Shown piece by piece: positions 33,077 to 42,920 of a stretch of DNA of 64,000 nt. Each line of letters begins with the position of its first letter. The first letter of the stretch is position 1. The notes under the pieces are model-generated. The model had not been told where the DNA came from, ran no database searches, and saw nothing but the letters and a program-made list of their open reading frames with translations. Both the position numbers and the translations under genes were made by a program. Source of the stretch: Coriobacteriaceae bacterium (GTDB taxonomy: Bacteria > Actinomycetota > Coriobacteriia > Coriobacteriales > Coriobacteriaceae); assembly GCA_025993015.1 (NCBI GenBank), contig DAJPFV010000001.1, positions 558,001-622,000 on the forward strand, in the 5' to 3' direction.

Positions 33077-36073
33077 TCGCTCGACCAACACGCGATTGAG
33101 CCGCCCCTCCACCAAGCGCTCGTATAGACGCCGCGTCTCGGGCTCGGGCACGCCATTGACCTGCTCCCTCAGATGGTGCATATGTCCACTGTATAGCTCG
33201 ACGATATCGCGCCGCCGCCCCGCCGCACTGTAGACACGCATGGCGCAGCGCACCATATCCTCACGCGCCGTTTCCTGTCGAAGCCCCGACTCCGCCAGCC
33301 AAATCGCCGACTGCAAATCGTTTTCTTCTAGAGCGGCATTTGCTCCCTTAATCATGCAATCGATGAACTTTGACTGCATAATGCGTCGCATACGCAAAAA
33401 GTAGGTGGGATTACAGCCATTGGGAACATACAGCGGTCCGGCATAAAGCTGCTCAATCTTAAGGCACAGCTCAACTAAATGGGGCCCGCGCGCACCCGTG
33501 CGATTTCCCAAAACCTCGCGGCTTATCTGGTCAAACAGCCGTACATCGGTCTTGACGTAGTCACTGTTGAGCCCAATGCATTCATTTTGGATGAGCACGC
33601 ACGATTTGCCGTCCGGCGTCGGCCCCAAGGCCGAGCGCAGGCGTGATATCGTCGAGTACAAGTTGTTGCGGGCGCTATTGAACTCAGCATGGGGCCACAG
33701 TTCCATGGCCAGTGTCTCGCGGTCGACCAGCGCATCCATGCCCAGCGCAAGCCGTTCGGCGAGCGTTGCCGCTTTCTTGCGGCGCCACATCTTGTCCGTG
33801 ATGGGAAACCCGTCGCGCTCGGCGCGAAACGCCCCAAACATGCGAATCTCGATATGTTCGATAGCATCGACGGCTTCAACCTCGCCAGCCTGAAACAGGC
33901 GCTCACCCTCCCCTTCCAGATCGTCACGCAGCGAGTACCGCGATAGCTCGCGCACGGGGAGTTTCTTACGAATTCTGGCCGCCGGCTCGCCCAGACAATG
34001 CATGGCAAGGCGTGCAAAGAGCCGATACGATGGCTCTAGAATCCCCGCGCGATTCATGGACATCCAGGCCGCAAGATCGCTATCTCGCCCCGCGCAAGCC
34101 AAATGCAGCGCCACCATCCATGCTTCTGCACCACCAACCTGCGTCTGGCTTATATCGAGCAGCTCCGCCTCCTCGCGCACCGAAACCATCGAGGTGTTAC
34201 GCAGATACGCCGCACGCTCCAGCAGCAACGCATTGTCGCGCATGTATGCAATTGGCTCCTCAGCCAGTTTGAGCACCTGGACCGCGCGGAACTTCGCATT
34301 GACCGGCCGACCTTCTGCCAGCGATTGCCAGCCTTCTAGCAGCAGGCCAAACAGCTGAATCTGGTTGTCGCGCATGCGTACGGCAAAGCGATCGAGCTCG
34401 TTGAACGCCGCATCGTCGGTTACCGGCAAGCCGGAAAGGAGCCGCCGTGCCGCCAACACCATGCGCACCCAGATAGCCATCGCCTTGAGCCCACGTACGT
34501 CGAGCGCCTCCCGCACCACCGTCATCTCGTCGTCGCGCTCGTCGGTTCCCGCAAACGACCCGTCAAAAAGCTCCACCAGCATGCTGTCGGCCCGTATAAC
34601 AATCCCCGCGATGTCGAGCTCGCAGTCGTAGGCCTTGCTCGTTTTGAGCTGCTGTAGAACGCCGCCGTCATCTCCCCGCTCGGTCAGGCAGCGCTTGACC
34701 TCGATATGCGCAGACAACATATCGAGCGCGGTATGGGATGTCTCGATTTCTGGCACGGCCAGGTTCGTAGGAAGCCCAAGCCCGTTGTCCCCATAGCAAA
34801 CAGCCGTCAGTGTCTGGGCCACCCTCCATGAAACAGGGTCTATTTCGCAGGCCGCCCGTTCGCCCCCGCGCTCGATGACCGATGCCATATAGCGAGCGAG
34901 CTTTGTATTGGACACGCTGACCGCTGCCAGATATACGCCAAGCGCCTCGGCAGGCGTTGGCTCTGGAGCCGGATCCTCGGCATCGATCGTGCCCAGCGCT
35001 GCTCGGCAGATATCGGCCCCGTGCCCCGTCAGAGCCAGATCGACCCCATACTGCCCAGCAAGTTCAAGGACCGCTTCACGGTTCAAAAAGGCGTCCGCCA
35101 GGCCCATCGCCGCATCGCATCGGCCCGCCTTAAGCAAAATCCGGGCCGCCCTCGGAACAAGTTCGGGGCGAACCTCGGCCACCAACTTACGCAAACGCAA
35201 GCGTCCGTTATCCTCCGTGCCCAGACACGTAAAACTCCGCTCGGCGGGATCCAAGCCAAAGATCGGGTAGTCGCGTACAAAGTAGGACTGGTCGACCATC
35301 GACAGCCTCACCCCGCAAGCCTCGAGTTCTGCGATATTGCCCTCGCCCATCAAAATCATGAGACATGCCACGCAAAACAGCGCATTATTGTCGAGCGAAG
35401 CCAGATCGACAAGTGCCGCGCCATATACGTTGACAATCTCGTTTTCGAGCAGACCGGCTACGTCGCCTTGGCCATACAGACCCGTCTGCAATGCCGAGAC
35501 GAGCTCGGGCACACCCTGCGTGAGCTGATAAAAGTCGAGCGATGTGCTGATCGAAAACGCCGATGCCCACGCCGAATACTCATAGGCATGCACCTTGAGC
35601 ATCTGCGCATTGATCTTAACCGAATCGCCCAGCCCATGAATCAGCTGACGATTTGAAGGACGGCAGGAGATAAAGACCCCTACCCCCATGGCGCGCAGGC
35701 CGCGAATCCTGTCGATGAGGTCTTCGGTATCGCGCTGATCGAGGTTTGGCACATTATCAATCGCGATAAGGGAGTGCGGTTTGTCTTTGAGTTCTTCGGT
35801 AACCACCTCGAGCTGCATAAACACCTCGCGCCCAATGGCGCGATCGGCCTCGATAATCCGCACGGGGCCTCGCGTCGGGTCGCATTTAACCTCATGGGTG
35901 TACTGCAGCAGCACCGAGGTCTTCCCAAACCCGTCGGGCGCATAAAGAACCACGATGCCGGCCTTTCGGCCCTTGGCGAGAAGCTCATTCATCAAGCGTT
36001 CGCGTCGCACCATATAGCCAACGCCCAGCGGCATCAGCTCGAGATCGTCCATACTGCCCAAATCGTTTACCAT
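33074..36073 (-). CDS. large regulator: N-terminal NTPase, C-terminal SARP-type DNA-binding and BTAD domains
   Basis: The 999-residue protein begins with a P-loop NTPase like MalT-type regulators (VLYAPDGFGKTSVLLQYTH near residue 40; LIAIDNVPNLDQRD as Walker B). The middle is helical and repeat-like. From about residue 735 comes a winged helix (IRMFGAFRAERDG, LAMELWPHAEFNSARNNLYS) followed by a BTAD-like helical domain to the end. In classical SARP regulators of the AfsR type the DNA-binding part is N-terminal; here the order is reversed. The target genes are unknown. ATG 36073 follows GAGGAG. Confidence 0.85.
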   Translation of the reverse strand: MVNDLGSMDDLELMPLGVGYMVRRERLMNELLAKGRKAGIVVLYAPDGFGKTSVLLQYTHEVKCDPTRGPVRIIEADRAIGREVFMQLEVVTEELKDKPHSLIAIDNVPNLDQRDTEDLIDRIRGLRAMGVGVFISCRPSNRQLIHGLGDSVKINAQMLKVHAYEYSAWASAFSISTSLDFYQLTQGVPELVSALQTGLYGQGDVAGLLENEIVNVYGAALVDLASLDNNALFCVACLMILMGEGNIAELEACGVRLSMVDQSYFVRDYPIFGLDPAERSFTCLGTEDNGRLRLRKLVAEVRPELVPRAARILLKAGRCDAAMGLADAFLNREAVLELAGQYGVDLALTGHGADICRAALGTIDAEDPAPEPTPAEALGVYLAAVSVSNTKLARYMASVIERGGERAACEIDPVSWRVAQTLTAVCYGDNGLGLPTNLAVPEIETSHTALDMLSAHIEVKRCLTERGDDGGVLQQLKTSKAYDCELDIAGIVIRADSMLVELFDGSFAGTDERDDEMTVVREALDVRGLKAMAIWVRMVLAARRLLSGLPVTDDAAFNELDRFAVRMRDNQIQLFGLLLEGWQSLAEGRPVNAKFRAVQVLKLAEEPIAYMRDNALLLERAAYLRNTSMVSVREEAELLDISQTQVGGAEAWMVALHLACAGRDSDLAAWMSMNRAGILEPSYRLFARLAMHCLGEPAARIRKKLPVRELSRYSLRDDLEGEGERLFQAGEVEAVDAIEHIEIRMFGAFRAERDGFPITDKMWRRKKAATLAERLALGMDALVDRETLAMELWPHAEFNSARNNLYSTISRLRSALGPTPDGKSCVLIQNECIGLNSDYVKTDVRLFDQISREVLGNRTGARGPHLVELCLKIEQLYAGPLYVPNGCNPTYFLRMRRIMQSKFIDCMIKGANAALEENDLQSAIWLAESGLRQETAREDMVRCAMRVYSAAGRRRDIVELYSGHMHHLREQVNGVPEPETRRLYERLVEGRLNRVLVER

Positions 36074-36462
36074 GCCCGCTCCTCAACTCGACCGTATGGA
36101 CACTGTAACCGCAAGACCATACAAGCCGTGCTATGAATAGAGCGACCTTGTGTTCTAGGTTGTCTTTTGGTACGCAAGCGGCAAGTTTTTGTACAGCGAG
36201 GGCCGATTGTTATTAATCCCCCGACTAATCGGTCTTTAAGCAGGTAAATGAGCTTGTCAGCTTGTCCCATCTAAGCGGCAGTGTAACGCAAATGAACAAG
36301 GTTCAGCCATGTCATTCAACTCGCCTAGCACCCGCTACCGTCTACGACCTTTTAGTGGCATTTTTGCATAGAATCTGGTATGGAATGAATCAACTGTTGG
36401 GCATCCGGCATTCGTCAAGCTTGCGGCAAGATTTTGGTCAAGTGGGCGGAAAGGGATAGCAA
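36074..36462. other. intergenic region upstream of the SARP-type regulator
   Basis: I see no gene in these 389 bp. The base composition is more AT-rich than the flanks. It must contain the regulator's promoter on the minus strand. No clear dyad or riboswitch was found. Confidence 0.4.
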
Positions 36463-36491
36463 AAAGGCCCCCGCAAAGCGGAGGCCTTAGG
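36463..36491 (-). terminator. terminator after nagB
   Basis: The stem AAGGCCCCCGC (36467-36477) pairs with GCGGAGGCCTT (36481-36491) with one mismatch, and the minus strand continues TTTGC. It lies 30 bp beyond the nagB stop. Confidence 0.8.
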
Positions 36492-36520
36492 CAAGGCTAT
36501 GTCGAGGTGCAGGATTCGCG

Positions 36521-37249
36521 CTACTCGCAGAGCGAAAGGGCGGCCTCGTCGGCAACGACAACGCAGTTGGTGTGCAGCTGCAGGATCGAAGCCGGGCACG
36601 CGGGCGTAACCGGACCATAGCACATGTCATGCACGGCCTGAGCCTTGGCCTCGCCGTTGGCGACGACCAAGATCATGCGGGCATACATGATGGTCTGGGT
36701 ACCCATGGTGTAGGCCTGACGGGGAACATCGTCGATACTGTCGAACAGGCGGCTGTTGGCCTGAATGGTGCTCTCGGTGAGGTCGACGCAGTGCGTGCCC
36801 TTGGAGAAGTGGTCATCGGGCTCGTTGAAGCCGATGTGGCCGTTGTTGCCAATGCCGAGCAGCTGCAGATCCGGGTAACCGGCGTCGGCGACGATCTTGT
36901 CGTACTCAGAGCAGGCAGCGGCGGCGTCGGGGTTGGAACCGTCGGGCACATGCGTGTTGTTCAGGTCGATGTTGATGTGATCGAAGAAGTTCTCACGCAT
37001 GAAGTAGTGATAGCTCTGGGGATCGTCGTGCGAAAGGCCGCGATACTCGTCCAGGTTGTAGGTGCTGACCTCGGCAAAGTCGACGTCGCCCTTCTTGTAC
37101 CAAGTAGCGAGCTGCTTGTAGGCTCCGATCGGGGTGGAGCCGGTGGCAAGACCCAGCACACAGTCGGGCTTGAGGATAACCTGGGCCGAGATGATATTAG
37201 CGGCCTTGCGGCTCATATCCTCGTAGTCTTTAGCTTTAATGATCTTCAT
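36521..37249 (-). CDS. nagB: glucosamine-6-phosphate deaminase
   Basis: It converts glucosamine-6-phosphate to fructose-6-phosphate and ammonia. The 242-residue product has VLGLATGSTPIGAYKQL, TYNLDEYRGLSHDDPQSY (catalytic Asp), LLGIGNNGHIGFNEPDD (general acid/base His) and AYTMGTQTIM. ATG 37249 follows GAAAGGA; the frame is open far upstream but that part is not NagB. nagB, glmM and a PTS EIIA lie close on the same strand, linking amino-sugar breakdown and synthesis. Confidence 0.95.
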   Translation of the reverse strand: MKIIKAKDYEDMSRKAANIISAQVILKPDCVLGLATGSTPIGAYKQLATWYKKGDVDFAEVSTYNLDEYRGLSHDDPQSYHYFMRENFFDHINIDLNNTHVPDGSNPDAAAACSEYDKIVADAGYPDLQLLGIGNNGHIGFNEPDDHFSKGTHCVDLTESTIQANSRLFDSIDDVPRQAYTMGTQTIMYARMILVVANGEAKAQAVHDMCYGPVTPACPASILQLHTNCVVVADEAALSLCE

Positions 37250-37520
37250 TACGCGTCCTTTCTCGTACAAGAGAGGCAAGGCTCCCTTACAAGCACTTGC
37301 CCGCGGCCCGCGTCGGCCGCAACCAACGTGTGCGGCCACCAGGGCGAGGTCGCGTAATGTATGTGTCTCGTGTCTAGCCGCGTCGAGGCCCCTGCCCGTC
37401 CACGGTGACCCAAAGCCTTTTAGCTTCGGACAAATCCCATCTTGCCACTGAGGGCGTCCTCTTTCAAGGGCGCCCTCCGTAAACGTGTTTGAATTGTAGA
37501 CTAATGGCCACGTGCACTTG

Positions 37521-38018
37521 CTAGCGCTCGCGAGCAACGATGAGCTGGTCCATCTCTTCGACATGCACGCCAACGGAGCCCTTGATGCTCGAGAACTCAA
37601 CGGAGTTGCACACCAAGATGGGAACCGTCACATCGTAGCCCTCGGCAGCAATTGCCTCGCGATCGAACTCAATGAGCACATCGCCCTTATGGACGATGTC
37701 ACCCACTTGCGCATGTACGGTAAAGTGCTTGCCCTCGAGCTGAACAGTGTCCAAACCAACGTGGATGAGCACGTCCAAGCCATCGACCGTGTTAAGCGCA
37801 ACGGCGTGTCCCGTGGGAAAAATAGCCTCGACCTTGGCATCAGCCGGCGCGATCACGCGCGTACCCGTAGGCTGAATGGCAACGCCCTGGCCCAAAAGGC
37901 CGGTGGCAAACGTCTGATCGTTTACCTCGGAAAGCGGAATGACATCGCCCGAGATGGGAGCATCCAGCGTAAGGACTCGACCACGCATACCAAAAGACCT
38001 TAGGACTTTAGTGAACAT
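37521..38018 (-). CDS. crr: PTS glucose-type EIIA domain protein
   Basis: The 165-residue protein is a free-standing EIIA of the glucose family. It has the phospho-acceptor His in DVLIHVGLDTVQL and the second active-site His in FPTGHAVAL, with APADAKVEAI and VGDIVHKGDVLIEFD around. It accepts phosphate from HPr and passes it to an EIIB or acts as a regulator. ATG 38018 follows GAGGGGG. The 271-bp gap before nagB contains a GAGGGCG/CGCCCTC hairpin (37450-37477). Confidence 0.9.
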   Translation of the reverse strand: MFTKVLRSFGMRGRVLTLDAPISGDVIPLSEVNDQTFATGLLGQGVAIQPTGTRVIAPADAKVEAIFPTGHAVALNTVDGLDVLIHVGLDTVQLEGKHFTVHAQVGDIVHKGDVLIEFDREAIAAEGYDVTVPILVCNSVEFSSIKGSVGVHVEEMDQLIVARER

Positions 38019-38089
38019 GCTCCCCCTCGGACATACCAATCAACCAAAATAGCTTTAACAGTTTACCACTTGGCACCCGTTTTTGACCA

Positions 38090-39427
38090 TTAGGGAAGTT
38101 CGCGCTTGACAACCTCGACGATGTCGTCGACAACACGCTGGGTCAGCTCGTGCGTCTCCGCCTCGGCCATAACGCGAACCAGCGGCTCAGTACCGCTCGG
38201 GCGCACCAGAATGCGGCCGCGGCCGTCAAGCTCCTTCTCGGCAGCAGCGACGGCGTCCCAAATGGGCTGGCAATCGTCCAGACCAGCCTTGTTGTCCGAA
38301 TGCACGTTGACGAGTACCTGCGGGTACTTCTTCATGATGCCGGCAAGATCGGTGAGGGTACGACCGGTGCGCTTGAGCACGGCCAGCAGCTGCAGAGCCG
38401 TCACCAGGCCGTCACCGGTGGTGTTGTGCTCCAGGAAGATGATGTGCCCGGACTGTTCGCCGCCGATGACGGCGCCGTCCGCAAGCATACGCTCCAGAAC
38501 GTAGCGATCGCCCACGGCGGTCTGAACCATCTCGAAGCCCTGCTCCTTCATAGCGATGGAGAAGCCCAGGTTGCACATGACGGTCGAGACGATCTCGGAG
38601 TTGGCGAGCTTGCCACGGGCGGCCAGGTCGGAGCCGCAGATGGCCAGGATGTAGTCACCGTCGATCTCATTGCCCTCACTGTCCACGAACAGCACGCGAT
38701 CGGCGTCGCCGTCGTGGGCCAGACCGATATCGGCGTGGGTGCGCAGCACGAGCTCGCGCAGGGGCTCGAGGTGCGTAGAGCCGCACTCGACATTGATGTC
38801 GGTGCCGCAATAATCGGTGTTGATAGCGTGCACCGTGGCACCCAGGCGCTGCAGCGCGGCGGGCGTGGTCTGGCAGGAAGCGCCATGGCCGCAGTCGACG
38901 GCAACGACCAGGCCGTCGAGCCTCAGGCCATCAAGCGTATCGATGGCGTGGTCGACGTATGCCTTGCGAGCGTCCTTCATCTTGATGATATGGCCCACGC
39001 CGGCGCCAGTCGGCAGCGTGTCGGCAGCCATGGCTTCCTCGGACATGACCCAGGCGCTGATCTCTTCCTCGACCGCGTCGGGAAGCTTCATGCCCTTGCG
39101 GCTAAAGAACTTGATGCCGTTGAACTCCGGCGGATTGTGCGAAGCAGAGATGACGATGCCGCCGTCAAGCTCGTTTTGGACGGTGAGCAGCGCCACGGCC
39201 GGCGTAGGGATAACGCCGCAGCAGTGCGGGCGGCCGCCCTCGGCCATAATGCCGGCGGTCAGAGCGCTCTCGAGCATGGTGCCCGAAAGACGCGTGTCGC
39301 GGCCGATGCAAATGTCCGGACCAAGGAACTTGGTCGCCGCACGGCCAAGGCGAAATGCGAGGTCGCACGAGAGGTCGGCATTGGCGACGCCACGGACGCC
39401 GTCGGTACCGAAGATGTTCTGGGGCAT
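38090..39427 (-). CDS. glmM: phosphoglucosamine mutase
   Basis: It interconverts glucosamine-6-phosphate and glucosamine-1-phosphate for peptidoglycan precursor synthesis. The 445-residue product begins FGTDGVRGVANADL, has the active-site phosphoserine loop GIVISASHNPPEFNGIK, the metal loop AHDGDADRVLFVD and the sugar-phosphate loop RPSGTEPLVRVMAE. ATG 39427 follows GGAAGGAGCG and is the conserved start. It lies downstream of the ribosomal genes behind a terminator. Confidence 0.96.
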   Translation of the reverse strand: MPQNIFGTDGVRGVANADLSCDLAFRLGRAATKFLGPDICIGRDTRLSGTMLESALTAGIMAEGGRPHCCGVIPTPAVALLTVQNELDGGIVISASHNPPEFNGIKFFSRKGMKLPDAVEEEISAWVMSEEAMAADTLPTGAGVGHIIKMKDARKAYVDHAIDTLDGLRLDGLVVAVDCGHGASCQTTPAALQRLGATVHAINTDYCGTDINVECGSTHLEPLRELVLRTHADIGLAHDGDADRVLFVDSEGNEIDGDYILAICGSDLAARGKLANSEIVSTVMCNLGFSIAMKEQGFEMVQTAVGDRYVLERMLADGAVIGGEQSGHIIFLEHNTTGDGLVTALQLLAVLKRTGRTLTDLAGIMKKYPQVLVNVHSDNKAGLDDCQPIWDAVAAAEKELDGRGRILVRPSGTEPLVRVMAEAETHELTQRVVDDIVEVVKRELP

Positions 39428-39482
39428 AGGATCGCTCCTTCCCAAGTGGGCAAAACGCAGTCGCCCACCCTAGTCGAAAAAG

Positions 39483-39520
39483 AAAAGCGGGACCCGCCGA
39501 GCAATCGGCAGGCCCCGCTT
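39483..39520 (-). terminator. terminator after rpsI
   Basis: The stem AAGCGGGACCCGCCGA (39485-39500) pairs with TCGGCAGGCCCCGCTT (39505-39520) with few mismatches, and the minus strand continues TTCTTTTTC. It separates rplM-rpsI from glmM. Confidence 0.82.
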
Positions 39521-39550
39521 GTACATTGTATCTCGTAAGGAGATAAAACC

Positions 39551-39946
<396 letters not shown>

Positions 39947-39948
39947 CT

Positions 39949-40392
39949 TTAAGCCTCCAGCTCAATCTTCGTGGGGTTCTGGGCAGCATGCGGATGCTCG
40001 GCACCAGCGTAGACCTTAAGCTTGGTCATCTGGGCACGGCCGAGGGTGGTCTTGGGCAGCATACCGCGAACGGCGCGCTCGATGACCTTCTCCGGGTGCT
40101 TCTCCATAGCCTGGCGGAAGCTCTCAGCCTTGAGGCCGCCGTTGTAGCCGCTGTGGCGATAATAGGTCTTCGTGTCGGCCTTGTTACCGGTAAGCTGGAC
40201 CTTATCGGCGTTGATGACGACAACGAAGTCGCCGCAGTCGCTGTTGGGCGTGAACTGGGGCTTGTTCTTACCGCGCAGGATCATTGCGATCTGGGTGGCA
40301 AGACGGCCCAGGACAGCACCATCGGCGTCGACGAGAACCCAGTTGCGCTGGACCTCGCCCTGCTTGGCGTAGTGAGTCGATTTCGAAATCAC
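39949..40392 (-). CDS. rplM: 50S ribosomal protein L13
   Basis: The 147-residue protein is a standard L13, an early assembly protein of the large subunit: WVLVDADGAVLGRLATQIA, YRHSGYNGGLKAE and VRGMLPKTTLGR. It is the first gene of the rplM-rpsI operon. The 194 bp upstream are more AT-rich and should hold the promoter. Confidence 0.98.
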   Translation of the reverse strand: MISKSTHYAKQGEVQRNWVLVDADGAVLGRLATQIAMILRGKNKPQFTPNSDCGDFVVVINADKVQLTGNKADTKTYYRHSGYNGGLKAESFRQAMEKHPEKVIERAVRGMLPKTTLGRAQMTKLKVYAGAEHPHAAQNPTKIELEA

Positions 40393-40586
40393 TTAGACTC
40401 CTCCATGTACAGTACGTGTTGTTACAGAGATTCACGGGGCTCTGCAAGTAACCTGTCCATATTACCCCGCTCGCCGTACGAGTCAACAGGTATTTTGGCT
40501 CCGACCAGAGTTTCTGCACATGTCATCCACGAGCCATAATTTTTCCAGCTCTTTAGCTGTTGTCATTTTTTGAGGGTTCGCCGTCG

Positions 40587-41465
40587 TTAGCGCTCAACGA
40601 ACTCTTGGATTTCCGCGAGCAGGCGCTTTGCCTCCTGACGGCCCTGGATATATAGGTCCAAAAGCTTTGCCGGATCGCGCTCGACATGGCCGACCTCGAC
40701 CGGCTTTTGCGGAGCGACGACCAACGCACGGCCCTCGCGCTCATACTTCCACAGGTGCATGCGCTGGATGTTGTAACGGTCGTGGCGCGTCTCGATAGCC
40801 TCGAGCAGGTAGGGGTAGTCGGCATAACGCGCACGCGCGGCCGGCAAAAACTCGTAGGGTTTTTTCTCGTACGAGCGGTCCTGCGTGACAATGACAACCG
40901 CGCGGTCGAAGCCCGCCTCCTCCAGCACGTGCTCGATGGGGATCGAATCGGCTACGCCGCCGTCGACGTATTTGTGCCCGTCAATCTCGACCGGCGGCGT
41001 CACCAGCGGCAGCGAGGTCGAGGCACGCACGGCGTCGAGGTCGAGCACTGCGCTTTTAACCGGGAGGTACGTGGCGGTTCCAAAGAGCATGTCCGTCGCG
41101 ACGGCGTACATCTCGATGGGGCTCGCGTCGAACGTCTCGTTGTCAAAGGGATCCAGGCGGTCCTGGACATCGTTGAAGATAAAGTCGTAACCCACGATGG
41201 AACCCGTGGACGCAAACGATGCGGCGCCCATGAAGCGGCTATCGTTGCAGAAAGCCAGGTTGATGCGGTTGGCACGGCCGATCTGGTGCGACTTGTAGTT
41301 CACGCCGTTGAGGGCGCCGGCCGATACGCCATATACCGCCGGAATCTCGACGCCGGCCTCCATGAGAACGTCAAGCACGCCCGCAGTAAACTGCCCGCGA
41401 AAACTACCGCCCTCCAGGACGAGCGCGACCTTGCCGGCGTTCTTTGCCTTATCTTCTGCAGTCAT
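40587..41465 (-). CDS. patatin-like phospholipase
   Basis: The 292-residue protein has the patatin catalytic dyad and oxyanion hole: VLEGGSFRGQFTAGVL (oxyanion glycines), GVSAGALNG (G-x-S-x-G nucleophile Ser near residue 48) and DGGVADSIP (the dyad Asp). It belongs to the RssA/YlbK-type bacterial group, likely a serine lipid acyl hydrolase acting at the cytoplasmic side of the membrane. No signal peptide. ATG 41465 follows CAGGAGG. Confidence 0.9.
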   Translation of the reverse strand: MTAEDKAKNAGKVALVLEGGSFRGQFTAGVLDVLMEAGVEIPAVYGVSAGALNGVNYKSHQIGRANRINLAFCNDSRFMGAASFASTGSIVGYDFIFNDVQDRLDPFDNETFDASPIEMYAVATDMLFGTATYLPVKSAVLDLDAVRASTSLPLVTPPVEIDGHKYVDGGVADSIPIEHVLEEAGFDRAVVIVTQDRSYEKKPYEFLPAARARYADYPYLLEAIETRHDRYNIQRMHLWKYEREGRALVVAPQKPVEVGHVERDPAKLLDLYIQGRQEAKRLLAEIQEFVER

Positions 41466-41538
41466 ATTGACCTCCTGCGATTGCGTTTTGGCTTTCTTCT
41501 ACCCAGTTTTAGGATGGCGAGCGCGCAGGTTTTTGAGC

Positions 41539-41773
41539 AGAGTTCGATTCTCCGCGGTACGGGGGATCCGTTGATGCTGGGCGAGGCCAGCTGAAATTCG
41601 ATAAACATCGCATCTGTTTTGGGTTGGGGCTTTGCGCGGAGAATCCGCGTATTTGCTTCGCAAATCCGCACCGGCTTCGGCCGCCTGCCGGCGTCCTCGC
41701 CCGCGGGCTAAAAACGCTTACGCGTTTTCTTTACGCCCGCGCCCTGCATAGAGTTCGATTCTCCGCGGTACGG
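41539..41773 (+). repeat. two 24-bp copies of an RNA T-arm-like sequence
   Basis: An identical 24-bp sequence (GAGTTCGATTCTCCGCG plus flanks) occurs at 41539-41562 and 41750-41773. Its central 17 bp match the tmRNA T-arm (41832-41848) in opposite orientation. The 187-bp spacer is G+C-rich with an AAACGCTTACGCGTTTTC-like hairpin. The stretch between the patatin gene and tmRNA has no gene that I can support. Confidence 0.55.
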
Positions 41774-41783
41774 ACTAGAAATA

Positions 41784-41816
41784 AAAAGGCAGGTAGATAC
41801 GAATATCTACCTGCCT
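41784..41816 (-). terminator. tmRNA terminator
   Basis: A perfect 13-bp stem AGGCAGGTAGATA/TATCTACCTGCCT (41787-41799 with 41804-41816) is followed on the minus strand by TTTTTATTTC, 9 bp after the tmRNA 3' end. Confidence 0.88.
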
Positions 41817-41824
41817 GTTACTTA

Positions 41825-42188
41825 TGGTGGAGGCGCGGAGAATCGAACTCCGGTCCACGAAAGCCCCCTGATTGGCATCTCCAAGCTCAGTCGCTGGTTT
41901 AGTCTCGGACGCTTTGCGCGCAGCGACACGCTCGCGGCATCCTAACCGGTTCGGTCTTAGCCTGCGCCATACCGATTACGTGCGCAGGAGCATTCCCCTA
42001 AAATGACGTCGCGCCGGTGTCGGGGAAATCACCGGGTTGACGCGCCGCTATAATCTAAGCAGCGAGAGCCATAGGCTCAAAAGAAGAGTTGTTGTCAATT
42101 CAATTTGACGGTACCCCTGTTTAACGAGGCGAGGAGACCTCGGCTTGCTTCCTCTCTCAGGGCTATCGTGTCGAAACCAGTCGCCCCC
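41825..42188 (-). ncRNA. ssrA: transfer-messenger RNA
   Basis: The 364-nt RNA rescues stalled ribosomes. The 5' end GGGGGCGACTGG pairs with the 3' CGCCTCC-ACCA end to form the tRNA-like acceptor, and the T-arm is GGAGTTCGATTCTCC. The tag frame ends with DNNSSFEPMALAA and a TAG (about 42055-42096); I could not fix the resume codon. The 3' CCA is encoded. Confidence 0.95.
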
Positions 42189-42427
42189 GAATGTTGGGAA
42201 AGTCTGGATGGTATCGGGTCTGCAAACACCCGATAACCGTCGACTTTTCAAGGAACACGCGGGGTGAACCCCGCTCGTGGATAGCTATCTTACCACGTTC
42301 TAAAGGCAGACAGCTGTTCTATGCACGAGCTGTGAAGACCCCAATGTGCGCCGCACTTCACACTTTTGCTACCGATCGCGTCACGTATATTTTCGCCAAG
42401 CAAAATTGACCCGTCGAAAGGACCGTC

Positions 42428-42862
42428 ATGGATACCAAACAGCAACTCGTCAATGCCCTCGCAGGCCTGGGCTCAACCATTACCGAAGCTATGGATGTCA
42501 TCGAAGGCTTTGTCCCCTGCGGACATCCCGCCCTCACGGTATCGAACGCACTCGTCGCGCTGGACGCCGACGATAATGCAGCTCTCGCCCAGCAGCTTGA
42601 GACCGTCGAGGGCTTTATCGACCACGTGAGCGAAAACCGCGGCGTGACCGCCTACCACGGCGTCGAGGTCGAGCTCGCGGGTCCCAAAGCCGATCTGCTC
42701 GCAGCAATCCGCGAGGTAGGCGCCCTTATGCAGACCGCAGGCGTCAAGAACACCCAGGTCAACGAGTGGGTCTACCGCAGCCTGGCAGCACTAAACGATT
42801 CCGACGAAAAGGCTGCCGAGCAGCTCGCAGAAAGTCCCGCCATCAAGGCCGAGCTTTTGTAA
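42428..42862 (+). CDS. hypothetical protein
   Basis: I do not recognise this 144-residue acidic, soluble, mostly helical protein. A conserved-looking piece is DVIEGFVPCGHPALTVSNAL. ATG 42428 follows GAAAGGA. It stands alone between the tmRNA and the converging toxin-antitoxin pair. Confidence 0.7.
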   Translation: MDTKQQLVNALAGLGSTITEAMDVIEGFVPCGHPALTVSNALVALDADDNAALAQQLETVEGFIDHVSENRGVTAYHGVEVELAGPKADLLAAIREVGALMQTAGVKNTQVNEWVYRSLAALNDSDEKAAEQLAESPAIKAELL

Positions 42863-42920
42863 ATAGCAGACGCGGGTCCCTTGGCGCATCGTCGTCCAAG
42901 AGGCCCGCAAACAGTTCGCG

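Noticed and set aside
41624..41902. Open frame next to tmRNA
   Set aside because: It runs into the tmRNA gene, lacks a ribosome site and has no recognised product.
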